In this document: positions 1 through 6,617 of the stretch, in pieces
How the letters are laid out: the number at the start of each line of letters is the position of its first letter
Position numbering within the stretch: the first letter of the stretch is position 1
From: a virus
Reading direction: 5' to 3' (one strand)
Virus record (IMG/VR): IMGVR_UViG_3300048834_001310
Coordinates: 1 to 26,185 of that record
Length of the DNA: 26,185 nt
Made by a program: the position numbers and the translations under genes
Notes under the pieces: model-generated
What the model saw: the letters and a program-made list of their open reading frames with translations, nothing else
Database searches by the model: none
What the model was told of the DNA's origin: nothing

Positions 1-510
1 ATGAGAATCAAATCATCTGCAGTCTTAGTTACTTTCATTCTTTTAATGAGTCAAAGCGTTAATGCCCAAAGCTTTGGGCTAAGCATCGGTGGATCAACTT
101 CACCAAGTTTTACCATGGATGGATACATAACAAAAGGAATGGAATCATATCATTTAGGTCTTAGCTACAAATTCTCAAACCGAACTGGGAAAGCCGTCAG
201 CGAACAATTGCCCAACTATGGTAGAACCGTTGATGGTACCGGAGATTACTTTTGGACGATGGACTTCATTTATGGATACTGGTTCAAAGACTTAGCCGTT
301 TTTGGCGAAATTGGAGCTGGAGAAATCGTTGACTTCACAAACTATGAGGACAACAGATTTAATGGTGGTGGATATCACATGATAGACAGAAGAGAGATTA
401 CTGCCGGCATAGGGGCCAGTGCTGGAATAAAGCTGTCAAATACAGTTCTATTTTATGCTGGATATCATACTCTTAAAGAAGTCACGTTCGGGCTAAGGAT
501 AACTAACTAG
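1..510 (+). CDS. Secreted outer-membrane beta-barrel-like protein, convergent to the phage operon
   Basis: A 169-residue protein begins with a typical Sec signal peptide: basic MRIK, a hydrophobic stretch, and a cleavage-like SVNAQ at about residues 19-23. The mature part is rich in aromatic and glycine residues in alternating strands (for example FWTMDFIYGYWF and VLFYAGYHTL). It ends in a strand with no other domain, which fits a small outer-membrane beta barrel. The NAQ ending of the signal is common in Bacteroidota. The ATG is the first base of the window, so a start further upstream cannot be excluded. It is the only convincing plus-strand gene and faces the phage late operon across about 155 bases, so it may be a host gene flanking a prophage or a phage accessory gene. 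Its exact function is not recognised. Confidence 0.7.
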   Translation: MRIKSSAVLVTFILLMSQSVNAQSFGLSIGGSTSPSFTMDGYITKGMESYHLGLSYKFSNRTGKAVSEQLPNYGRTVDGTGDYFWTMDFIYGYWFKDLAVFGEIGAGEIVDFTNYEDNRFNGGGYHMIDRREITAGIGASAGIKLSNTVLFYAGYHTLKEVTFGLRITN

Positions 511-518
511 AAATGGTC

Positions 519-561
519 GGGCCAGGTACTTGAGCTTGCGCCCTTGCAGTTTCCCTGGCCC
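519..561. repeat. Inverted repeat downstream of the barrel gene
   Basis: Perfect 8-base arms GGGCCAGG (519-526) and CCTGGCCC (554-561) flank a 27-base loop. No T-run follows on either strand, so it is not a classical terminator. It lies in the 155-base gap between the convergent genes, which otherwise contains only the terminator at 610-644. It may be a 3'-end RNA structure of the plus-strand gene, or part of a junction if this is a prophage edge. Confidence 0.45.
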
Positions 562-609
562 TTCCGGGAGAATACAAGGATACTAATGCATACAAATATT
601 TTATGCAAC

Positions 610-644
610 AAAAAAAGGGGTGAAATTTGTGTATCACCCCTTTT
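610..644 (-). terminator. Rho-independent terminator of the phage late operon
   Basis: Perfect 11-base arms AAAAGGGGTGA (613-623) and TCACCCCTTTT (634-644) enclose a 10-base loop. Read on the minus strand, the second arm runs into a tract of seven T (616-610), giving a strong intrinsic terminator 22 bases after the lipoprotein stop codon. On the plus strand the same hairpin has only four T, so it may also stop the convergent gene less efficiently. Confidence 0.88.
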
Positions 645-665
645 GCTACTTCAGACCGACTATTC

Positions 666-1010
666 TTATCTCAAGTCGTAGAATGTGTTCACCACTTCGA
701 ATGTATTATCTGGAGGCCTATTACGCCTCAAATTGGCTGTGAATGGCTCAGCGAAGTTAGTTGGCAGTGTACCACTCCTTGAGTTCAGATAGCTCGTAAA
801 ATCGACAAGAATCACTTCTTCAATGACTCGATTTGAGCTCACTACATTTGCTTCATAGACAATACGAGGCGCGTAGCCAGGAACAATTGAAGTGCTCTCC
901 AATTGAATCGTGACTTGGTACTCAGCACTGTCATTATTTGAGTCTGCTATCCCACAAGCCGGCAATAACGCGACAGCCATTAGAATAGCAATGAATGCTA
1001 TTTTTTTCAT
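666..1010 (-). CDS. Small phage-encoded lipoprotein
   Basis: A 114-residue protein has a lipoprotein signal: MKK, a hydrophobic core, then the lipobox LLPAC with the lipidated cysteine at residue 19. Residues +2 and +3 are Gly-Ile. The mature part, about 95 residues, is beta-rich with no recognised domain. An AAAGGA sequence seven bases before the ATG supports the start. It is the last gene of the late operon, directly after the 1345-residue fibre gene and directly before the terminator, so it should be expressed late or from the prophage as a moron. Phage lipoproteins in such positions sometimes block superinfection at the receptor (Llp of T5 is the known example). Applying that role here is only inference. 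Confidence 0.75.
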   Translation of the reverse strand: MKKIAFIAILMAVALLPACGIADSNNDSAEYQVTIQLESTSIVPGYAPRIVYEANVVSSNRVIEEVILVDFTSYLNSRSGTLPTNFAEPFTANLRRNRPPDNTFEVVNTFYDLR

Positions 1011-1032
1011 TATTGAATCCTTTAACTAGTTA

Positions 1033-4000
1033 TTAATTCACCGTAATGATCTTCACGGTACTTCGCCTAGTCTCGTTGAGATCTTCAAAAACAACAAACA
1101 CGTAGTACTCTCCAGCTGGAAGAGTCCCTACGAATGAATAATCACCATTCACATCGGTAACTGTTGTATAATTGGTTGATAAATTTGCTCTATCTATTGC
1201 AATTACAGTAGCGCCTTGTACTACATCACCATTATAACTTACATTACCTTCAGGTAGAGAAGGATCCGGATCCGGATCTGGATCCGAAGCGATCTCAAAA
1301 CTCAATACACTACCCAAACCAGTTCCGGCTGAATTCTGTGCAAACGCCCTGTAATAGTAAGTCCCTGGACTCAGGCTATTCAAGACCTTTGTAATAGCCG
1401 GCAAAGTACCATCATTCGATGTACTTAGATTCAGGTTCTCAGAGTCGGTTCCATAATAGAACCCCGATGAAATTGATGTTTCACCACCATCATTTGACAC
1501 GGACCCAGATAAGGTAACAGATGTCCCGGTTACAGATGAAGATGTAGTACTGACAGTTGGAGTTGATACTGAACTACTGACTACAACAGAGATCACGCTT
1601 GAGTACCCTGTACCCTCAGTATTAACACCATAAGAGCGAACATACCATGTGCCCGGTGCCAAAGCAGGGGAATGTGAAAAGTTAGCTCCAGATAATGTTG
1701 CTGTTGCAGAATCTGACCAAGTAGCTGGATTCGGATTGTCACCCCACTGGAAACCTACCTCTGTCACTGTTTTACCATTCTCATTAAGTACGAACCCTGA
1801 AAATTGCAAAGGTTCTGTTTGAACTGAAACCTGCATAGTTGGCGGTGCAAATGCAGAGATCCCAGGAAGCTGATATTTGATAACACCCGATGGGCTTCCC
1901 CAAATGAAAGAGTGAAATACATCATTCTCGTCTACTTTTGCTTCATTTGGAACCCCACTAGTATAAGCACCATCTGCAGATTTTAATCTAAATACACCTG
2001 TCGTAAACTGGCCTATTGGTGAATTCAACGACCACTGCGATGGATCGCTTTTATCAATCACATATAGATGCTTGTTAGTTTTATAATCCAATAGATAATT
2101 ACCAAAAATTAAACTTGCATAACTACTGAATTCCGGGCGTGAGTCCGAGCTGTGAAGGATTGGGAGTCCTCGAATAGTGCAGTTGAATGAGTTTTGAATA
2201 ACGTCATTTTTGTTAACTGCGTAAGTTCCCCACATCCCACCATAATCAGCAACATTAGATTCCCTAACCTCTATTCCAAAGAATAGCCAAGATTCATCTT
2301 GAGTCATATCGTCAGTCGCTTGAGGTATAAAACACCATGAAACAGGTAACATAGTGACCTTATCAATTACATGAAGAACGGATGCTCCATTAAACTGCTC
2401 ATAGCCTTGTGGTAAGTCGTAATATTTGGCTCCTGTTGTATAGGCACTAAAAATATACTGACTGTCAATTACGATTGAGTGGCAGGGATATGGGTTAATT
2501 TGCTGAACACCAGATATATCAACATGGGGGCCTTGTAATTCAGCATTATAAACAAAGCCAGACTGGTTATAGTTTTGAGGTGTAAAGGCTTCGCTTACAT
2601 AAAATTGATTCGGGGCATTAATGAACTCAGAAGGATCTAACTTATGGATAACATTATTCGCAGGCTGGTAGAGATAAACACCATCTGTACCAATTGGATC
2701 TGATGTGATACTGAAAGGCATTCTAAAAACCTTGTAGGAGTTATCGATCGAATTTATCACGACTAAGTATGCACTTTGAGGGAGATCCGAGTTAGGGTAT
2801 GGTTGACCCGTCGAGAATAAGTAATCACCAACTTTTACTATAGCCTCAAAGTCGCGGAGCTTGGGTAGGGTGTAACCAGGGATATCTATGGTTATTAGTG
2901 AGAAATTGGGATAATCATTAATTGGAACCGAAACAAAAGACGCTCTGTCAGCTCCACCTGAAACGAAGGAATTCCGGGGCGAACCAAAGTATTTACCATT
3001 TGCAATTACATCACCATGAACCGCAATCGCACGATTTTCGTTAACTTGCAAACTACTCACTAAGTCCAAGGCGATAACGTCTTGGACTTGAACTTGAGAA
3101 ACCTCATAATGGGTATAATCAACGAATGGAGCGTAGCTAATATCCCCATTCAAATCAGAGTAGGGTTGTAATTGCAACTCAACAGTTTCTGGGACTGCGA
3201 GAGTCAAAGTGTGCGACAGCCCAAGTGAGTTATACACCTCTGCCTGAGTATCCTTTCGAATAATTCTCAGGCCTACACTACCCGACCCAACAATTCTTCG
3301 AATTTCAATTGATGATTGGGTACTGTTAACTCTGAGAGCCGAATCCACCACAATCAGAGATGCATCAAAATTCTCCGAATAGGTTAATCTTGGCTTTGGA
3401 ATGCCCTCCACCATCTGCCAATCATTTACAAAATCAAAGTTTTGATAGCTAGATTCTTGATCTGCCAAACTAGATGTTACATATTGATTACCAGCTCTTC
3501 CAACTGAACCTAATTCTAATGTTGGATATACTGAGTTCAAATCTGACTCAACAGAATTAACAGCAGTAAAGTAGTTATTTTGAAACCTAGCGGAAGATGT
3601 AATTGGCGATCCAACTGCGTCCCATTGAAAGTCAAAAGGTTGGACATAATTTTCCCAGTATGCCGCATCACCTGGGGCACAAACACCTAACATAGCTTGA
3701 GTATTTGCATATCCCGCTCCTACCGCACCGTCGCTTGATACCGACACTCCGGAGGGACTGTGTTTAAAAATAGGATATCCATTAAAAACAGGTTTTTTAG
3801 CAGCACCAATCCCACTAGTTCCGTCTTTATACACCACAACTACATCTTCATATTCATCGCCAACTTGTATTTCTGGGGGGATATCAGATAGGTTAGTACA
3901 TAATAAAAGTGAAGCTAAAGTAGTTGGTGTCGGAGATTTTGAAAGTGACGATAGTGAACCTCCTGATGTTACTACACGAAATAAGGTTGAACTAAACTCA

Positions 4001-5070
4001 TTAGAAGCAAGAGGTAAGAACCATGAGGTATTACTATTTAAGGGTGAAACCGATGCCCAACGTGTTCGAATTATCTCATCAAACAGTAAATTGGTTCTGA
4101 TAGATGCGACTAACTGCAGCTCACCAGAAGAAGGAATAAACCACTCCTTTCCTTCAAAATAAGGGTCAATTTGTATACCATATGACGTTAAATCATATCC
4201 ATTGTACACAACCAAGTTTCTTGAGCAATTTCCATTTTGCACATAGTCAGTGACGATGTGCCTGTTATTGAACGCACCGTGGGCTGGCATTATGGGAATT
4301 AGTGTTGATGAACTACGATTCACATCTATTCGGCTATCTTGAATGGTTTGACCAGTTGAAAGCCGGTCACAAAATGCCACTGATGCATCACCAATAAGCT
4401 CATGAATGTAAATATAACAACTCTGTACTGTGGATCTAGAACCGAACAAGAAATGTGTAAATGATATAGTTGATGCGTTAAATTTTGATATATATGCTTC
4501 GCATCTTAACCAGGTACATGATAAGTTCGATGTACCGTTAAATTTGAAATTCACAGGACTACCATTAGGACTGTATATAAACGCTTTTATATCAGATATG
4601 GTCAATACACTTGAGCTAAATTGTGGAATGAATCCTAAAATAGGTCCTTCTAGGACAAATCTTTGAACCGTCCAACTTGACCTTACCCCCCTAAGAACCC
4701 CGGACAAGGATACGCCGACTGATACTATTCGTATATCTGTAAACAAACAATTTTCACCGGTAGTTGAGGGCAATAAATAAGTAACTGCACTTGTAGCATT
4801 GAGATAAAGTGCGATGTTATATAATTGACTGCCAGCATCTAATTTATTTATAAACGACCCGCCACTAGACCAATTGAATAATCTATAGCCATCACCATTA
4901 ATTATTTGACCGATCATAGGAAGAGTCGCAAATCCACCCATGTCAATATCACTACCAAGTTTGAAATAAGCACCCGTGTAAGTACCCGATTGGTCCATAT
5001 CGGTTATATCCTGCACAGTTGTAAGGATATAAGGGTCTAGTTCGGTGCCGGATCCGCCTGAAAATGCCAT
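1033..5070 (-). CDS. Large mosaic tail fibre / adhesin with fibronectin-like repeats
   Basis: This 1345-residue protein carries several segments. The N-terminal part starts with GGSGTELDPYIL and KLGSDIDM motifs, typical of GLUG/right-handed beta-helix repeats in surface proteins. Residues about 680-1065 hold repeating blades with alternating hydrophobic strands (IVKVGDYLFST and similar), which suggests a beta-propeller. Two fibronectin-III-like modules follow (about 1070-1170 and 1170-1260; GTWYVRSYGVN and GTYYYRAFAQN). Then comes a Pro-Asp linker (about 1262-1270) and a C-terminal carboxypeptidase-regulatory-like beta sandwich (about 1271-1345; GDYSFVGTLPAGEYYVFV). There is no signal peptide. 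Its position at the end of the tail genes makes it a likely receptor-binding or host-surface-binding fibre. The exact ligand is unknown, and the propeller call is the weakest part. No Shine-Dalgarno is visible; translation may couple to the preceding gene, whose stop is two bases away. Confidence 0.75.
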   Translation of the reverse strand: MAFSGGSGTELDPYILTTVQDITDMDQSGTYTGAYFKLGSDIDMGGFATLPMIGQIINGDGYRLFNWSSGGSFINKLDAGSQLYNIALYLNATSAVTYLLPSTTGENCLFTDIRIVSVGVSLSGVLRGVRSSWTVQRFVLEGPILGFIPQFSSSVLTISDIKAFIYSPNGSPVNFKFNGTSNLSCTWLRCEAYISKFNASTISFTHFLFGSRSTVQSCYIYIHELIGDASVAFCDRLSTGQTIQDSRIDVNRSSSTLIPIMPAHGAFNNRHIVTDYVQNGNCSRNLVVYNGYDLTSYGIQIDPYFEGKEWFIPSSGELQLVASIRTNLLFDEIIRTRWASVSPLNSNTSWFLPLASNEFSSTLFRVVTSGGSLSSLSKSPTPTTLASLLLCTNLSDIPPEIQVGDEYEDVVVVYKDGTSGIGAAKKPVFNGYPIFKHSPSGVSVSSDGAVGAGYANTQAMLGVCAPGDAAYWENYVQPFDFQWDAVGSPITSSARFQNNYFTAVNSVESDLNSVYPTLELGSVGRAGNQYVTSSLADQESSYQNFDFVNDWQMVEGIPKPRLTYSENFDASLIVVDSALRVNSTQSSIEIRRIVGSGSVGLRIIRKDTQAEVYNSLGLSHTLTLAVPETVELQLQPYSDLNGDISYAPFVDYTHYEVSQVQVQDVIALDLVSSLQVNENRAIAVHGDVIANGKYFGSPRNSFVSGGADRASFVSVPINDYPNFSLITIDIPGYTLPKLRDFEAIVKVGDYLFSTGQPYPNSDLPQSAYLVVINSIDNSYKVFRMPFSITSDPIGTDGVYLYQPANNVIHKLDPSEFINAPNQFYVSEAFTPQNYNQSGFVYNAELQGPHVDISGVQQINPYPCHSIVIDSQYIFSAYTTGAKYYDLPQGYEQFNGASVLHVIDKVTMLPVSWCFIPQATDDMTQDESWLFFGIEVRESNVADYGGMWGTYAVNKNDVIQNSFNCTIRGLPILHSSDSRPEFSSYASLIFGNYLLDYKTNKHLYVIDKSDPSQWSLNSPIGQFTTGVFRLKSADGAYTSGVPNEAKVDENDVFHSFIWGSPSGVIKYQLPGISAFAPPTMQVSVQTEPLQFSGFVLNENGKTVTEVGFQWGDNPNPATWSDSATATLSGANFSHSPALAPGTWYVRSYGVNTEGTGYSSVISVVVSSSVSTPTVSTTSSSVTGTSVTLSGSVSNDGGETSISSGFYYGTDSENLNLSTSNDGTLPAITKVLNSLSPGTYYYRAFAQNSAGTGLGSVLSFEIASDPDPDPDPSLPEGNVSYNGDVVQGATVIAIDRANLSTNYTTVTDVNGDYSFVGTLPAGEYYVFVVFEDLNETRRSTVKIITVN
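1262..1286. repeat. Hexanucleotide tandem repeat encoding a Pro-Asp linker
   Basis: Four consecutive GGATCC-type hexamers (one reads GGATCT) encode alternating Asp-Pro between the last fibronectin-like module and the C-terminal domain of the 1345-residue fibre. The repeat unit is a multiple of three, so slippage would change linker length without breaking the frame. Confidence 0.8.
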
Positions 5071-5072
5071 AG

Positions 5073-5438
5073 TTAGAATAGATTAAAGTTGTTGCCAGAT
5101 CCTTCTGAGATACCACCGTTTGCTATTGCATTGTAGATGTCATAGAAGGTTTTTTGAGTTGGTACCATGAGAACAGACCATGTTACACCTGCAGTTTTTT
5201 CAGATGCTGCAGTACCTTCCTGCGCTCTTTGGACCGTAATAATGTCACCACTTTTAGCCGTTACTCGGACTATCTCCGGATCAAATCCAACTGCAGTAAT
5301 CACCAAGTTATATTGACCATCCACTGCCGGATTGGGCAATTTTGCTCCAGCTCCAGCTTGTAATGTTATACTGGTTGCACCTATTGCCACTGGTAAAGTG
5401 GCGATGTTTGTCTGAAAGAAGTTTACAATTGGATCCAT
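5073..5438 (-). CDS. Small beta-rich tail-associated protein (fibre adaptor-like)
   Basis: A 121-residue protein with strands of the type VAIGATSITLQAG, NLVITAV and EIVRVTAKSGDIITVQRAQEGT. The pattern 'E-I-V-R-V-T-x-x-x-G-D-x-x-T-V-x-R-x-x-E-G-T' is frequent in small phage proteins encoded beside tail fibres, which usually act as adaptors or tail-spike head domains. The C-terminus (about residues 92-121) looks more helical, with a glycine/serine/asparagine tail. It sits one base from the upstream gene and two bases from the 1345-residue fibre gene, so it probably joins that fibre to the tail. The function is inferred from this pattern and context, not from a recognised catalytic or binding site. 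Confidence 0.65.
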   Translation of the reverse strand: MDPIVNFFQTNIATLPVAIGATSITLQAGAGAKLPNPAVDGQYNLVITAVGFDPEIVRVTAKSGDIITVQRAQEGTAASEKTAGVTWSVLMVPTQKTFYDIYNAIANGGISEGSGNNFNLF

Positions 5439-5439
5439 G

Positions 5440-5775
5440 TCAGCTTATGTTTGGTGCTTGAATTGTGTAGTAGTCTTTTGATCGGATCGAGATAAATGGT
5501 GAAGACAATATCCACTTGAACCGATAGATGTAGTTTGTGTTCGGATTAGGTACTGTATCGACAAAGGTTGCCCCGTATCCAATTCCAATGGACTCGAATA
5601 AACCGAGCTGGCCGGACGCACGAAACACTTCAAAACTCTTTCCTTCTGGATTGAGAGTTAATGTGTATTGCGTTCCATCAATTGATCTGGAAATTGTTGG
5701 ATCCGGAGGCGCAACAAAGATCAACCCTGCTACTCCAATCCCTCCGTATGGTATTGTACCTAATGCAGAAATCAT
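5440..5775 (-). CDS. Small beta-sandwich-like protein of the distal tail
   Basis: A 111-residue protein with a glycine-rich, hydrophobic N-terminus (about residues 1-22) followed by a run of strands (QYTLTLNPEG, FEVFRASG, ATFVDTVPNPNTNYIYRFKW). The 'D-T-x-x-x-P-N-T-x-Y-x-Y-R' motif is what fibronectin-III-like modules show at their last strands, so an immunoglobulin-like fold is plausible. The start overlaps the stop of the preceding gene as ATGA (5772-5775), and the stop lies one base from the next gene, so it is translated in a coupled series. It probably belongs to the baseplate or fibre network. It is not recognised as a named family. Confidence 0.6.
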   Translation of the reverse strand: MISALGTIPYGGIGVAGLIFVAPPDPTISRSIDGTQYTLTLNPEGKSFEVFRASGQLGLFESIGIGYGATFVDTVPNPNTNYIYRFKWILSSPFISIRSKDYYTIQAPNIS

Positions 5776-6032
5776 TTCTTCTTAGTTTGAACTTCAGCCT
5801 CTGCAGGCAACTCTTTTAACTTTTGGATTTCTTTCCTGGCATCTTCAAGCTGCTTAATCAAGTTTGCCATCTCTTTTCGATAATCATCAACTCGATTCTC
5901 ATGGATCCGCTTGATGATGTCAAGCCGGCTGATCTGAGTTTGATGATCAATTGCAGTTGCTTCCCTGGACTCGATCCAGGATTTCAATAGAATGATTTGT
6001 TCATCCATCGATAACCTCATATTTCTTTCCAT
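5772..6032 (-). CDS. Small coiled-coil protein
   Basis: Up to 86 residues, almost entirely charged helix with heptad-like leucine/isoleucine spacing (about residues 10-75; ANLIKQLEDARKEIQKLKEL) and a lysine-rich end. No membrane segment or signal is present. Three in-frame ATG codons compete: 6032 (overlaps the preceding gene by 32 bases), 6020 (preceded by GGAAAG) and 6008 (overlap of eight bases, 78 residues). The middle one has the best ribosome-site spacing, but none is decisive. It lies between the tail hub and fibre genes; a chaperone or oligomerisation role for fibres is possible but unproven. Confidence 0.6.
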   Translation of the reverse strand: MERNMRLSMDEQIILLKSWIESREATAIDHQTQISRLDIIKRIHENRVDDYRKEMANLIKQLEDARKEIQKLKELPAEAEVQTKKK

Positions 6033-6393
6033 TAAACTTTATTCTTCCGAGTGCTCGTAATCGATCAACTTTCGGTTTTAATTCTTCTCTCGTAATACTC
6101 CCACCCCAGCGCTTTTGCAATAAACTGTAACTAAAAGTCTTATATGGCCAGTTAATCAGATCCACTAAGATCATTGCCTCTACTGGGTCTAAGTCCAACA
6201 TTGATCCATCCTCACACTTCTCTTTTACTGCCTGCCAATACTCTGGACCTTCATTAGTTGGCAGTAATATTAATGTGTCAAGCGCACCAATCAGATCACG
6301 TCTCCATCGGTCTTCATAGAACCTTGGAAGCTTATACTTCTTTGCTCTTTGAGCTATGTGAGCTGGGAGTTTATCAAAGTGAGATAATGCCAT
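6001..6393 (-). CDS. Hypothetical protein with possible winged-helix C-terminus
   Basis: A 130-residue protein, basic and helical at the N-terminus (HFDKLPAHIAQRAKKYKLPR). The C-terminal half (about 75-130) resembles a winged-helix pattern: a helix with WPYKTFSYSLLQKRW, a second helix with REELKPKVDRLRALG, then a beta hairpin RIKFNGKKYEVIDG. DNA binding is therefore conceivable, but the gene sits among tail genes, where such a fold would be unusual; a structural role is equally possible. The ATG at 6393 has AGGGG about nine bases upstream. The family is not recognised. Confidence 0.55.
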   Translation of the reverse strand: MALSHFDKLPAHIAQRAKKYKLPRFYEDRWRRDLIGALDTLILLPTNEGPEYWQAVKEKCEDGSMLDLDPVEAMILVDLINWPYKTFSYSLLQKRWGGSITREELKPKVDRLRALGRIKFNGKKYEVIDG

Positions 6394-6398
6394 GACAT

Positions 6399-6605
6399 TT
6401 ACCCCTGATTTTTATTCGCTCGACCTCGAGGTGGAAACTTGATATCGGGCATCTCAATCTCTTCACCACGTTCGATCTTATCGATGATTGGCTGAAGTCC
6501 GATGATTTCATTTTCGATCGTCTCGAGCCGGAACAGCAATTGTTCTCTTTGCTTTTGAAGCTCTTGCATCCTCTCGAATCTTAATTCATTTCTAAGTTCC
6601 TTCAT
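6399..6605 (-). CDS. Very small coiled-coil protein
   Basis: A 68-residue, highly charged helical protein (residues about 5-45, RMQELQKQREQLLFRLETI) ending in a basic, proline-rich tail. The start at 6605 is chosen because AAGGAG lies six bases before this ATG; a TTG further upstream in frame would add seven residues but has no such support. The ribosome site overlaps the stop codon of the 1316-residue tail protein, implying translation coupled to the tail hub. No function is recognised; it resembles the helical small proteins often found between tail tip and fibre genes. Confidence 0.6.
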   Translation of the reverse strand: MKELRNELRFERMQELQKQREQLLFRLETIENEIIGLQPIIDKIERGEEIEMPDIKFPPRGRANKNQG

Positions 6606-6611
6606 TTTGCT

Positions 6612-6617
6612 CTCCTT
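6612..6617 (-). promoter_or_regulatory. Ribosome binding site deciding the 6605 start
   Basis: AAGGAG on the minus strand, six bases before ATG 6605 and overlapping the TAA (6618-6616) of the upstream tail gene. It favours the shorter protein over the TTG at 6626. Confidence 0.75.

Noticed and set aside
519-561. A rho-independent terminator or tRNA remnant
   Set aside because: No T-run follows the hairpin, and no cloverleaf or conserved tRNA loop can be drawn.
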